The notes under the pieces were generated by a model. It had not been told where the DNA came from. It did no database searches and worked only from the letters and a program-made list of their open reading frames with translations. Positions 41,566-49,885 of a stretch of DNA of 64,000 nucleotides are shown one piece after another (position 1 is the stretch's first letter; each line of letters opens with the position of its first letter). The position numbers and the translations under genes were made by a program. Location: assembly GCA_038237515.1 (NCBI GenBank), contig JBBRYP010000007.1, positions 21,986 through 85,985 of the forward strand, written 5' to 3'. Origin of the DNA: JBBQDZ01 sp038237515. GTDB lineage: Bacteria > Actinomycetota > Thermoleophilia > Gaiellales > Gaiellaceae.

Positions 41566-42888
41566 CTACCTGTACGGAATCGGCTGGAGCTTCCCCTGTC
41601 GCTTCAACCCGGGAACGCCCTTGTTCGCGACGACGACGAGGTTGTACGGGGTCTTCGTGCCCTTGCGCCACTGGGCGCCCGCCAGCTTCGTCTTGGCCAC
41701 GTTCGGAACCGGGCCCTTCTTCTTCCAGGAGACGTTTCCGACGACGGTGTTCAGGTTCGTCTCCTTGATCGCGTCGATGATCGCGTTGCGGTCGCCGACG
41801 TCCTTCGTCCGCCGGAGCACGTCGGCGGCGACCTCGAAGAGCGCGTGGGCGAACCCGACCGGCTGGCTCCACTGCTGTTTCGTCCCCCCCTCGTAGGCGG
41901 AGGCGAGGGCGGCGGCGGACTGACCAGTCAGCGACGACTTGTACGGCATCGTCGGGTGCCACCAGAGCTCCGTCGACATGCCGACCCCGTCCTTGCCGAG
42001 CGCCTCGACCGAGGCCGGGAAGAGCAGTGCCTTCCCGACCGACGCGATCTTCGGGCGGAAGCCCTGCTGGAGCGCCTGCTTCCAGAAGGTCGTGAAGTCG
42101 GGTGGGATGGGTACCCCGGTGACGATCTGGGCATGGCCGGTCTTGAATTTCGAGATCTGGCTGGAGAAGTCGTCGTTCAGGTTCGGGTAGCGGCCCGGGT
42201 CGATGGTCTTGTAGCCCGCCTTCTTGAGCGGCTGCGGGAAGCCGAGCTTCTTGTCGCCCCAAGCGTTGCCGTCGGGATCGTTCGGGAAGACCCCGCCGAC
42301 GACCTTGTTCGTCGGCACCTGCGCCCACATCTCGAGGAAGACCGAGATGACGTCCTCGAGGCCCCAGAAGAAGTGATACGTCCACTTGAAACCCTTCGCA
42401 GGATCGCCCTTACGTCCGAAGAAGTACGGCTGCCACGGGGCGAGCGAGGAGATGCAGGGCACGCCGTTCGCCTCGCACGTGTCGGCGACGGGGTTCACGA
42501 TGTCCGGTGTGTCGCCCACGAGCATGAGGTCGACGTCGTCGTCGAGGATCAGGCTCTGGGCGACGCTGGCCGCGCGGTTGGAGTTCGACTGCGCGTCCTT
42601 CTGGATGATCTCGACCTGGTAGGTGTTCTTGCCCGCGCGCAGACCCTTGCTGAAGAGTCGCCGCATCTGTGCGACGGTGAAGTTGTCAGCGGCCCCGAAC
42701 GGTGCCAGCGCGCCGGTACGCGGTGTGACGAGGCCGATCTTGATCTTCCGACTGGCCGCGTAGGCATTCGTCGTCGCTACCCAGGGCGCAAGCACGAGCC
42801 CGGCCCCGGCTCCTGCCGCCCGACGTAGGAAGCGCCTGCGGTCGATTCCCTGAGCGAACAGCGCGCCCATGCCGTAGTCGTCGTTCAT
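41566..42888 (-). CDS. livK: branched-chain-type ABC importer substrate-binding protein
   Basis: 440 residues, ATG with GAGGAGAGGAGAGCG upstream. Tat signal: DRRRFLRRAAGAGAGLVLAPWVATT, cleavage after AYA. Mature part is the Leu/Ile/Val-binding-protein fold (IKIGLVTPRTGALAPFG, VVGGVFPNDPDGNAW). Cluster with E1-beta 22 bp upstream suggests the imported ligand feeds the 2-oxoacid dehydrogenase. Ligand unknown; HAAT proteins bind many acids. Confidence 0.92.
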   Translation of the reverse strand: MNDDYGMGALFAQGIDRRRFLRRAAGAGAGLVLAPWVATTNAYAASRKIKIGLVTPRTGALAPFGAADNFTVAQMRRLFSKGLRAGKNTYQVEIIQKDAQSNSNRAASVAQSLILDDDVDLMLVGDTPDIVNPVADTCEANGVPCISSLAPWQPYFFGRKGDPAKGFKWTYHFFWGLEDVISVFLEMWAQVPTNKVVGGVFPNDPDGNAWGDKKLGFPQPLKKAGYKTIDPGRYPNLNDDFSSQISKFKTGHAQIVTGVPIPPDFTTFWKQALQQGFRPKIASVGKALLFPASVEALGKDGVGMSTELWWHPTMPYKSSLTGQSAAALASAYEGGTKQQWSQPVGFAHALFEVAADVLRRTKDVGDRNAIIDAIKETNLNTVVGNVSWKKKGPVPNVAKTKLAGAQWRKGTKTPYNLVVVANKGVPGLKRQGKLQPIPYR

Positions 42889-42910
42889 CTCGCTCTCCTC
42901 TCCTCGTCGT

Positions 42911-43885
42911 TCACGCTGCCTCGGTGAGCCGCCCGACGACCGACTGCACGATTGCCTCCGGCCCGGGCAGGAACGCGTCCTCCAGCGTCGGGCTGTACGG
43001 GATCGGCAGGTCGCGTGTCGTCAGCCGCCAGGCCAGGTCGAGATGGCCGAGCGCCCGTTCGGTCACCTGCGCCAGCACCTCGCCGGCCCACCCGCCCGTC
43101 TCCGGCCCCTCCTCCACGACCAGCAGCCGGTTCGTCTCCTCGATCGAGGCGACGACGGTGTCGATGTCGAGCGGCCGCAGCGTCCGCAGGTCGATCACCG
43201 TCGCCTCGATGCCTTGCTCCGCAAGCGTCTTCGCGGCCGCCAGGCTGTCGGGGACGCCTTTCATCGCCGACACGATCGTCAGGGCGCCTCCCTCGCGGAC
43301 CACGTTCGCCTGCCCGAGCGGAATCGGCTCGTCGCCGACATCGCCCTTGACCGAGTAGAGGCGCTTGTGCTCGAGGAAGAGCACCGGGTTCTCGTCGCGA
43401 ATCGCCGCCTTGAGGAGCCCCTTGGCGTCTGCCGGCGTCGAGGGGCACGCGATCTTCAAACCGGGGACGCTCTGAAACCACGCAACCGGCGTCTGTGAAT
43501 GAATGGCGCCGAAGCGACCACCCGCACCGCACGCCGAGCGGATCACGAGCGGCACGCTGGCCTGCTCGTTCGAGATGTACCAGTACTTCGTAGCCTGGTT
43601 GACGACCATGTCCATCACCAGCGGCAGGAAGTCCGCGAACATGATCTCGATCACCGGCCGCAGCCCCGAGACGGCGCCGCCGAAGGCGGCCCCAGCAAGC
43701 GCCAGCTCGGAGATGGGCGTGTCGATGACCCGACCGTCGCCGTACTTCTCGTGCAGGCCGGGCGTCGCTGCGAAGACGCCGCCGGCCACCGCAACGTCCT
43801 CACCGAGGAAGACCACCCGCTCGTCCCTGGCGAGCTCCTCGTCCAGAGCATCGCGAACCGCCTGGCGAAACTCCACGTCGCCCAT
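42911..43885 (-). CDS. thiamine-diphosphate 2-oxoacid/acetoin dehydrogenase E1-beta subunit
   Basis: 324 residues. Transketolase-type pyrimidine-binding domain with FLGEDVAVAGGVF, DTPISELALAGAAFG, FGAIHSQTPVAWF and C-terminal transketolase domain with DLRTLRPLDIDTV, VVEEGPETGG. It is the partner of E1-alpha at 36365. First gene of the minus-strand unit that continues into the Liv-type importer. The complex also needs the E2 at 46143; no E3 (lipoamide dehydrogenase) is in the window. Confidence 0.93.
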   Translation of the reverse strand: MGDVEFRQAVRDALDEELARDERVVFLGEDVAVAGGVFAATPGLHEKYGDGRVIDTPISELALAGAAFGGAVSGLRPVIEIMFADFLPLVMDMVVNQATKYWYISNEQASVPLVIRSACGAGGRFGAIHSQTPVAWFQSVPGLKIACPSTPADAKGLLKAAIRDENPVLFLEHKRLYSVKGDVGDEPIPLGQANVVREGGALTIVSAMKGVPDSLAAAKTLAEQGIEATVIDLRTLRPLDIDTVVASIEETNRLLVVEEGPETGGWAGEVLAQVTERALGHLDLAWRLTTRDLPIPYSPTLEDAFLPGPEAIVQSVVGRLTEAA

Positions 43886-43928
43886 CCGCTGCAGTTTCGG
43901 TGGCCTGCCCGCGGCGTGTCAAGTAGCG

Positions 43929-43958
43929 TTGAACAACTTCTGCCAACAGTCGTAGAAT
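43929..43958 (+). promoter_or_regulatory. promoter of the XRE-cupin regulator, with palindrome
   Basis: TTGAAC (43929-43934), 18-bp spacer, TAGAAT (43953-43958); the expected start is about 43965, the GTG itself, so the message should be leaderless. GTTG-AA-CAAC (43928-43937) overlaps the -35. On the other strand TTGACA (43922-43917) may be the -35 for the divergent E1-beta operon, with a weak -10. The palindrome could let the regulator act on both units. Confidence 0.5.
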
Positions 43959-43964
43959 CGACAG

Positions 43965-44642
43965 GTGGAGGCGAAGCCGGTCCGCACGCGCTCTCGGAGG
44001 CAACCCCCGGTACTCGACGAGAACGTCGGCCAGGAGCTGCGCAAACGGCGCGAGCAGGCTGGTCTCAGCCTGCGGGAGGTAGCTCGACGACTCGGCATCT
44101 CGCCGAGCGCGCTGTCCCAGATCGAGACCGGCAAGTCGCGGCCGTCGGTCAGCACCCTGTACGCCATCGTGAGCGAGCTGGGCATGTCGCTCGACGAGCT
44201 CTTCGGCGGCTGTCCGACGACGCCGAAGTCACCGGAGGTGCAGCCGGCCGCCGCCGCGCGGCGCTCCGCTGACGGCCGCCTCCAGCAGGCGGGCAGCCGC
44301 GCGGTCCTCGAGCTCGAGTCGGGCGTCCGCTGGGAACGCCTGACCGCTCTCCCGGACCCGGAGGCCGACTTCCTCTTTGTCACGTACGGCCCCGGCGGAT
44401 CGTCGAGCCAGACCGATCAATTCATCCGCCACTCGGGCCGTGAGTACGGTCTGATCCTGAGCGGATGGCTCGAAGTCACCGTCGGCTTCGACACGTACAA
44501 CCTCGGAATCGGCGACTCCATCTCCTTCGACTCCACGATCCCGCACCGCCTGCGGAACCTGGGCGACGAACCTGTCACGGGGGTCTGGTTCGTCGCCGGC
44601 CGACAGGCCGACCCGCGCACGTTCCCGCCCAACGGGGTCTAA
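43965..44642 (+). CDS. XRE-family regulator with C-terminal cupin domain
   Basis: 225 residues from GTG 43965. Helix-turn-helix about 20-75 (GLSLREVARRLGISPSALSQIETGKSRPSVSTLYAI), cupin about 145-210 (FIRHSGREYGLILSGWLEVTVG...DSTIPHRLRNL). PuuR/SutR-like layout, in which the cupin senses a metabolite. Divergent from E1-beta and the importer operon with 79 bp between, so it most likely controls that operon and itself. Confidence 0.9.
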   Translation: MEAKPVRTRSRRQPPVLDENVGQELRKRREQAGLSLREVARRLGISPSALSQIETGKSRPSVSTLYAIVSELGMSLDELFGGCPTTPKSPEVQPAAAARRSADGRLQQAGSRAVLELESGVRWERLTALPDPEADFLFVTYGPGGSSSQTDQFIRHSGREYGLILSGWLEVTVGFDTYNLGIGDSISFDSTIPHRLRNLGDEPVTGVWFVAGRQADPRTFPPNGV

Positions 44643-45511
44643 GCAAGACCCGATTCGCGGCGCAGCCGCGGCACCAGCGTCATCAGATCGGCCTCCGCCC
44701 AGCCGGATGAGATGCAGCCCTGGACGAGCTGCTGTAGGAGCGAGGTGACAGGGAGCGGGACGCCACCGTCGTGCCCCGCGCCCAGGGCGAGCGCGAGATC
44801 CTTGTACATCGCGTTGGAGGAGAACGTCGGCGTGTAGTCGCCGGCGACGAGCGCGGCTGACTTGTACTTGACGAAGGGCGAGCCGACGGCGCTCGCTCCC
44901 ATCACTTCGAGAGTTCTTCGCGGATCGAGCCCGTGCGCCTGCGCGAGCACGACGGCCTCCGCCATCAGCTGCGCGGTGCCCGCGATCATCAGGTTGAGGG
45001 CCAGCTTCAGCACCCGCGCCTGCTCTTCCTCGCCGACGTGGAAGACGTTGGAGCCGATGTCACGGAGCAGCGGTTCCACCCGCGCAAACGTCGCCTCATC
45101 GCCCGAGACGATGATCCCGAGGTTCCCCGCCTCGACCACTGAGGGGTTGCCTGTGACGGGCGCGCGCAGGTACGCGACGCCGGCGGCTTCCGCGGCAGCG
45201 GCGACCTCGCAGGAGACGCCGACCGAAACCGTGCTCATGTCGGCCAGCACCGCGCCCGGCGGGGCCAGGAGCAGCAATCCCTGCTTCCCGAGGGTGACGT
45301 CGCGCAAGGCCGCGTCGTCCGCCACCATCGTGATCGCCATCTCGGCGGGCCAGACTTCGGCGGGCGCGGAAACAGAACGTGCGCCGCCCTCGACGAGGCT
45401 CGCGTCACGCCCGGCAGAGCGGTTGTAGACGGTCAGTCGATGGCCCGCCGCAAGCAGCCGGCGGGCAATCGGCTCGCCCATCTTGCCGAGCCCCACAACG
45501 GCGACGTCCAA
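44639..45511 (-). CDS. NAD(P)-dependent 3-hydroxyisobutyrate-dehydrogenase-family oxidoreductase
   Basis: 290 residues. Rossmann motif VAVVGLGKMGEPIARRLLAAGHRLTVYNR (NRS favours NADP), substrate-binding AVLADMSTVSVG and MRAPVTGNPSVVEAGNLG, catalytic Lys in LKLALNLMIAGTAQ. Oxidises a beta-hydroxy acid or reduces tartronate-semialdehyde-like aldehydes. Converges on the XRE gene with a 4-bp overlap and diverges from the flavin reductase. Confidence 0.92.
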   Translation of the reverse strand: MDVAVVGLGKMGEPIARRLLAAGHRLTVYNRSAGRDASLVEGGARSVSAPAEVWPAEMAITMVADDAALRDVTLGKQGLLLLAPPGAVLADMSTVSVGVSCEVAAAAEAAGVAYLRAPVTGNPSVVEAGNLGIIVSGDEATFARVEPLLRDIGSNVFHVGEEEQARVLKLALNLMIAGTAQLMAEAVVLAQAHGLDPRRTLEVMGASAVGSPFVKYKSAALVAGDYTPTFSSNAMYKDLALALGAGHDGGVPLPVTSLLQQLVQGCISSGWAEADLMTLVPRLRRESGLA

Positions 45512-45542
45512 GCGGCCCTCCCGTTCGAGAATCGACTGTTCC

Positions 45543-45555
45543 TGTTAACTTAACA
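45543..45555. promoter_or_regulatory. inverted repeat between divergent genes
   Basis: TGTTA-ACT-TAACA, 13 bp, lies in the 51-bp gap between the hydroxy-acid dehydrogenase and flavin reductase starts. TAACTT within it (45546-45551) could be a -10 for the plus strand. Position suits a shared operator for both genes. Confidence 0.4.
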
Positions 45556-45562
45556 CCCGTCC

Positions 45563-46141
45563 TTGGCCGATCAGCGACAGCCGGCGTCGGTCGAAGAGCT
45601 GGCGTTTCGCGAGGCCATCTCCCACTTCGCCACCGGCGTGACGGTGATCACGACGCTCCAGGACGGCCGGCCGGCGGGCATGACCGCGAGCGCGGTCGCA
45701 TCCCTTTCACTCGACCCGGTACTGCTGCTCGTGTGCATCAACCACAAGCTGCCGACGCACACGGCCATCGACCACAGCCGCTGCTTCGTCGTCAACGTTC
45801 TCGGCGAGGGGCAGCAAGAGCTCGCGCTTCACTTCGCCCGGCCGTCCCCTGCCAAATTCGCGGAGGTGCCGTTACGGGCAGACCACGACCTGCCCGTGCT
45901 CGAGGATGCCATCGCTCACTTCGTCTGCGATGTGCGCGAGACCCTTCCCGGCGGCGACCACTCGATCTTCATCGGCGAGGTCCGCTCGTGCGGCGCCACA
46001 CGCGGTAAGCGCCCGCTCGTCTACTTCGCGAGCCGGTTCGGAGCCCTGCGCGACCCCGAGCTCGATTTCATGCACGAGTCGGTCGGCTGGGACGTCGGCT
46101 CCCTCGGTGGCATCGGGAACATCAGCGTCGACCGCAGGTAG
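45563..46141 (+). CDS. flavin reductase-like FMN-binding protein (HpaC/split-barrel)
   Basis: 192 residues from TTG 45563, the only start that keeps FREAISHFATGVTVITT. FMN-binding split barrel: DGRPAGMTASAVASLSLDPVLLLVC and FVVNVLGEGQQELALHFA are family signatures. Supplies reduced FMN/FAD to two-component monooxygenases and is a candidate partner for the HpaB-like protein at 56352, although 10 kb away. One base separates its stop from the E2 start. Confidence 0.9.
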   Translation: MADQRQPASVEELAFREAISHFATGVTVITTLQDGRPAGMTASAVASLSLDPVLLLVCINHKLPTHTAIDHSRCFVVNVLGEGQQELALHFARPSPAKFAEVPLRADHDLPVLEDAIAHFVCDVRETLPGGDHSIFIGEVRSCGATRGKRPLVYFASRFGALRDPELDFMHESVGWDVGSLGGIGNISVDRR

Positions 46142-46142
46142 C

Positions 46143-47255
46143 TTGGCGACCGAGATCACGATGCCGCGACTCTCCGACTCGATGGAGGACGGGACGATTG
46201 CGCGCTGGCTCGTCGAGGAAGGTGGCACCGTCGCCCGCGGCCAGGTGCTCGCGGAGATCGATACCGACAAGGCGACGATGGAGTACGAGTCGGAGGCGGA
46301 GGGAACGCTTTTGAAGATTCTCGTCGCCGCAGGCGAGTCGACCGCGATCGGCAGCCCGATCGCAATCATCGGCGCTCCGGGCGAAGCCGCTCCGCAGCCT
46401 ACGAGCGGCCCGAAGCGGTTGGATTCGGTGGCCCTGCCGCGGGCGAGTGCCTCACCTGTGGCGCGCCGGCTGGCGAAGGAGCTCGATGTGGACCTCGCGA
46501 ACCTCGGGGGCACCGGCCCGGACGGGATGATCAGCCGAGAGGACGTCGAGCGCGCGGCCCGGGCCGGCTCGCCCGCGACCGCTGCCGGCGCCGCCGGGCT
46601 CGAGCCGCTCACGCGGGTCCAACAGGCGGTCGCGCGGCACATGGTGGAAGCGAGCGCCGTCCCAGTCTTCTCCGCCGAGGTCGAAATCGACATCGGCGCA
46701 GCCGTCGAGCTCCGCAAGTCCCTCGACGGGCGTCCCTCGCTCAACGACCTCGTGGTCAAGGCCTGTGCACTCGCGCTCCGGGAGCACCCGCGGGTAAACG
46801 CCTCGTACACCGAAGAAGGCTTTCGTCAGCACGAGCACGTGAACATCGGTATCGCCGTCGCCGCCGACGACGCGCTCCTCGTGCCGGTCATCCGCGACGC
46901 GGACGCGAAGCCGCTTGCCGCGATCGCGCGTGAGACGCGAGAGGTGGCCGCGAAGGCGCGGGACGGAAAGCTCGCGCAGTCGGAGCTCGAAGGCGGCACC
47001 TTCACCGTCTCCAACCTCGGCATGTTCGGAATCAGGCGCTTCGAGGCCCTCCTCAACACGCCGCAGGCGGCGATCCTCGCCGTCGGCTCGGTCGAGCGGC
47101 GGCCAGTCGTCGCTCCGAATGGCGCCTTCGCCGCAGCCACCTTGATGAATGCGACGCTCGTCAGCGACCACCGGATTCTCTACGGGGCGGACTCGGCCCG
47201 CTTCCTCGCGCGCGTCCGCGAGCTTCTCGAGACTCCAGCCTCGCTCGCGGGCTAG
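46143..47255 (+). CDS. 2-oxoacid dehydrogenase E2 (dihydrolipoamide acyltransferase)
   Basis: 370 residues from TTG 46143, which gives the usual MATEITMPRLSDSMEDG start. Lipoyl domain about 1-78 with lipoyl-Lys43 in IDTDKATME; peripheral-subunit-binding domain about 103-138 (SPVARRLAKELDVDLANLGG); catalytic domain about 150-370 with active-site VSDHRILYG. One lipoyl domain. Forms a complex with E1-alpha (36365) and E1-beta (42911); E3 must come from elsewhere. Shares its last bases with the convergent permease gene. Confidence 0.93.
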   Translation: MATEITMPRLSDSMEDGTIARWLVEEGGTVARGQVLAEIDTDKATMEYESEAEGTLLKILVAAGESTAIGSPIAIIGAPGEAAPQPTSGPKRLDSVALPRASASPVARRLAKELDVDLANLGGTGPDGMISREDVERAARAGSPATAAGAAGLEPLTRVQQAVARHMVEASAVPVFSAEVEIDIGAAVELRKSLDGRPSLNDLVVKACALALREHPRVNASYTEEGFRQHEHVNIGIAVAADDALLVPVIRDADAKPLAAIARETREVAAKARDGKLAQSELEGGTFTVSNLGMFGIRRFEALLNTPQAAILAVGSVERRPVVAPNGAFAAATLMNATLVSDHRILYGADSARFLARVRELLETPASLAG

Positions 47256-48328
47256 CTGCGCGCTGCTGCCCGGCTCGTGCGCGAGCCGAAGATGTTGGCC
47301 CACCCCGCCCTCAGCCGCGCCCAGAGATCCGGCCCCTGGTAGACGACCAGCGCGAGCAACGTGAGCGCGCCGATGCTGATTAGCGGCAGCGCGTCGCTCC
47401 ACTCTCGCAGGAAGCCTGGAAGGATGTTCGGCAGCGGCAGGATGTTGATGATCAGCGAGAGGAACAGGGCGCCGATCACGGCGCCGACGAACGACCCCCT
47501 CCCGCCGGCGAGGCTCGATCCGCCGAGAACGGCGGCGGCGATACTCGTCAGGGCGTAGCTCGAGCCGACACGCGCATCCCCGATACCCACCTGCGCGGCG
47601 AGGAAGAAACCGGCGAGGGACGCGAGGAGCGACGAGGCGACGAAAGCTCCCCAGTTGACGCGCTCCGACGGCGCGCCCAGCCGCCGCGACGAGCTCTCGT
47701 CGAGGCCGACCGCCCGCACGGTCAGGCCGCTGCGCGTCCGGTAGAGCCAGAGGTCGCCGAGGATCGCGAGGACGACGACGGCGACGAACGCCACCGGCAC
47801 GAAGCCCCAGCTCTTGTTCAGCCACTGCGTGACGTCGAAGTTGATCTCGCCGCCGGGCACCGGCCGGAGCTTCAGCGAGAGCCCCTGGAGCACGCTCAGG
47901 GTGGCGAGCGTCGCAATGATCGACGGAAGGCGCAGCCTCCGAATGAGGCCGGCGTTCACGAGCCCCACGACCAGCCCGATCCCGAGCAGCGCCAGCGAGG
48001 CCGGCAGGAGCTGGTACCAGGCGTAGCTCGCCGCGAGCAGGTACGAGCCGACCACGACCACGAACGTCATCAGCGCGCCAACCGAGATGTCGAAGCCCCC
48101 GACCATGAGCGCGCAGGCCTGTCCCATGGCCACGAGCGCGAGCGGCAGCGCGCCGCTCGAGCCGAGCAGCGTGTTCAGGTTGAACTGGGACAGGAAGTCC
48201 GCCGAGCGCGAGGCGGCGTACGCCCCGATCCCGAACATCAGGAGCCCCATCATCGCGACCGGCAGCCAGCCCGGCACGCGGCGGACGGGACGGACCGGCG
48301 CCGCGATGCCCGCCGCAGGCTCAGGCAC
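47252..48328 (-). CDS. ribose-type ABC importer permease 1 (RbsC-like)
   Basis: 358 residues, eight or more membrane segments starting about residue 22; signatures MVGGFDISVGALMTFV and SIAAAVLGGSSLAGGRGSFVGAVIGAL are diagnostic for CUT2 permeases. Start overlaps the ATPase gene by 8 bp. A second permease is encoded at 51149, so the channel is probably a heterodimer. Confidence 0.92.
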   Translation of the reverse strand: MPEPAAGIAAPVRPVRRVPGWLPVAMMGLLMFGIGAYAASRSADFLSQFNLNTLLGSSGALPLALVAMGQACALMVGGFDISVGALMTFVVVVGSYLLAASYAWYQLLPASLALLGIGLVVGLVNAGLIRRLRLPSIIATLATLSVLQGLSLKLRPVPGGEINFDVTQWLNKSWGFVPVAFVAVVVLAILGDLWLYRTRSGLTVRAVGLDESSSRRLGAPSERVNWGAFVASSLLASLAGFFLAAQVGIGDARVGSSYALTSIAAAVLGGSSLAGGRGSFVGAVIGALFLSLIINILPLPNILPGFLREWSDALPLISIGALTLLALVVYQGPDLWARLRAGWANIFGSRTSRAAARS

Positions 48329-49853
48329 GCGCGGCCTGTTCCGCCTGCACCGGGGCCCGCCGCCGGGAGTGGACGATTCCCTCGATGATCCGCCGCTCGT
48401 TCAGATCCTCGGCCTGGATCTCGTCGATGATCCGCCCGCGGGAGATGACGATCACGCGGTCGCAGAGGCCGGACAGCTCGATCGGGTCGCTCGACTTGAC
48501 GATCATCGCAACGCCCTGATCCGCCTTCGCCCGCAGCGCCTTGTAGATGTCGAAGCGCGACGCGACGTCCACGCCCTGCGTCGGCTCGTCGGCGAGTAGG
48601 ACGTGCACGTCGCGGAGGAAAGGCCGCGTCAGACAGACCTTCTGCTGGTTGCCGCCGGACAGGAACCGAACCGGCTGCTCGATCGAAGGCGTGCGCACTT
48701 TCAGCCGCTCGACGAGCCGCTCGACTTCCGTCCGCTCCCGGCCGCGCCACAGCCAGCCGAGCTTGCTGAACCGGCGCAGCACCTGGATCGTCGCATTGCT
48801 CCGGATGCCGAGGACGGGAAAGAGCGACTCGCGGGTTCGGTCGCCGCTGAGGAGCATGATGCCTGATCGCAGCGCGCCGAACGGCGAGCGCAGGTCGACT
48901 TTCGCGCCGTTGCACTCGACCGAGCCAGCCGCCCGCTCGACGCCGGCGAGGCTCCGCAGCAGCTCGTGCTGCCCGTTTCCCTCGGCCCCCGCCAGCCCGA
49001 GAATCTCCCCTTTGCGGAGGGTGAGATCGAGTGGCCCGAATCGCGGCGCACTGAACTGGGAGACCCTCAGCAGGACATCCCGCTCCGTCGCGGCACCGGC
49101 GCGATCGGGAAAGGCCAGCTCCATGGGCCGGCCGATCATCAAAGACACGAGCGTCTCCTCGGACATCTCGGCCGCCCGATGCGTGCCCTGGCTCTGACCG
49201 TCACGGAGCACCGTGACGCGGCCGGCGACTTCGAGCACCTCGGGGAGACGGTGACTGACGTAGACGATCCCGACCCCGGTGGCCGCCCGATCGAGCACGA
49301 TCGAGTGCAGGTGCTCGACCTCGCCCGGCCCGAGAGCCGTTGTCGGCTCGTCGAGCAGGAGCACCTTCGGGCTCGAGAGAAGCGCCTTGACGACCTCGAG
49401 AAACTGCCGGAGGCCGAGCGGCAGCCCGCCGATGCGCGCCGTCGGCGCGACGTGGACGTCGTACTCGCGGAGCTTGCCTTCGGCCCACCCATCCATGCTT
49501 CTGAACGTCGGGCGCTCTGCCACGGGCGCCGCGAGGTAGAGATTCTCCGCGACCGAGAGATCGAGGATGTGCGAGTACGTCTGGTAGGCCATCGTGAGGC
49601 CGAGCTGGTGAGCTTCGGCGGCGTGTCCCGTGTGCAGGCGCACGCCGCCGATCTCGACCGAGCCCTCGTCGGGGACGAGGAAGCCGCTCGCGATCCCGAG
49701 GAGCGTCGACTTGCCGGATCCGTTCTCACCGACCACGGCATGGATCTCGCCGGCGCGGCACTCGAAGCTCACGTCCTGGAGCGCCTGCACCGCGCCGAAC
49801 CGCTTGCAGACGCCCTGCAGCGACAGGGCGATCACCGGCGGGGTCGACGTCAT
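48321..49853 (-). CDS. ribose-type ABC importer double ATPase (RbsA-like)
   Basis: 510 residues from ATG 49853. Two nucleotide-binding domains: first Walker A GENGSGKST, signature LPLGLRQ (altered from LSxGxQ), Walker B VLLLDEPTTALG; second with degenerate P-loop GAEGNGQHE, canonical signature LSGGNQQ and ADEPTQGVD. This complementary asymmetry is normal for RbsA/CUT2 ATPases. Couples ATP to uptake through the permeases at 47252 and 51149. Confidence 0.93.
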   Translation of the reverse strand: MTSTPPVIALSLQGVCKRFGAVQALQDVSFECRAGEIHAVVGENGSGKSTLLGIASGFLVPDEGSVEIGGVRLHTGHAAEAHQLGLTMAYQTYSHILDLSVAENLYLAAPVAERPTFRSMDGWAEGKLREYDVHVAPTARIGGLPLGLRQFLEVVKALLSSPKVLLLDEPTTALGPGEVEHLHSIVLDRAATGVGIVYVSHRLPEVLEVAGRVTVLRDGQSQGTHRAAEMSEETLVSLMIGRPMELAFPDRAGAATERDVLLRVSQFSAPRFGPLDLTLRKGEILGLAGAEGNGQHELLRSLAGVERAAGSVECNGAKVDLRSPFGALRSGIMLLSGDRTRESLFPVLGIRSNATIQVLRRFSKLGWLWRGRERTEVERLVERLKVRTPSIEQPVRFLSGGNQQKVCLTRPFLRDVHVLLADEPTQGVDVASRFDIYKALRAKADQGVAMIVKSSDPIELSGLCDRVIVISRGRIIDEIQAEDLNERRIIEGIVHSRRRAPVQAEQAARA

Positions 49854-49885
49854 CCTCGGAATCGCTTCGCGACCAGCTCGCCCTC

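Noticed and set aside
48321..49853. Altered signature LPLGLRQ in the RbsA-like ATPase as an anomaly
   Set aside because: Complementary degeneracy of the two halves is the rule for CUT2 double ATPases.
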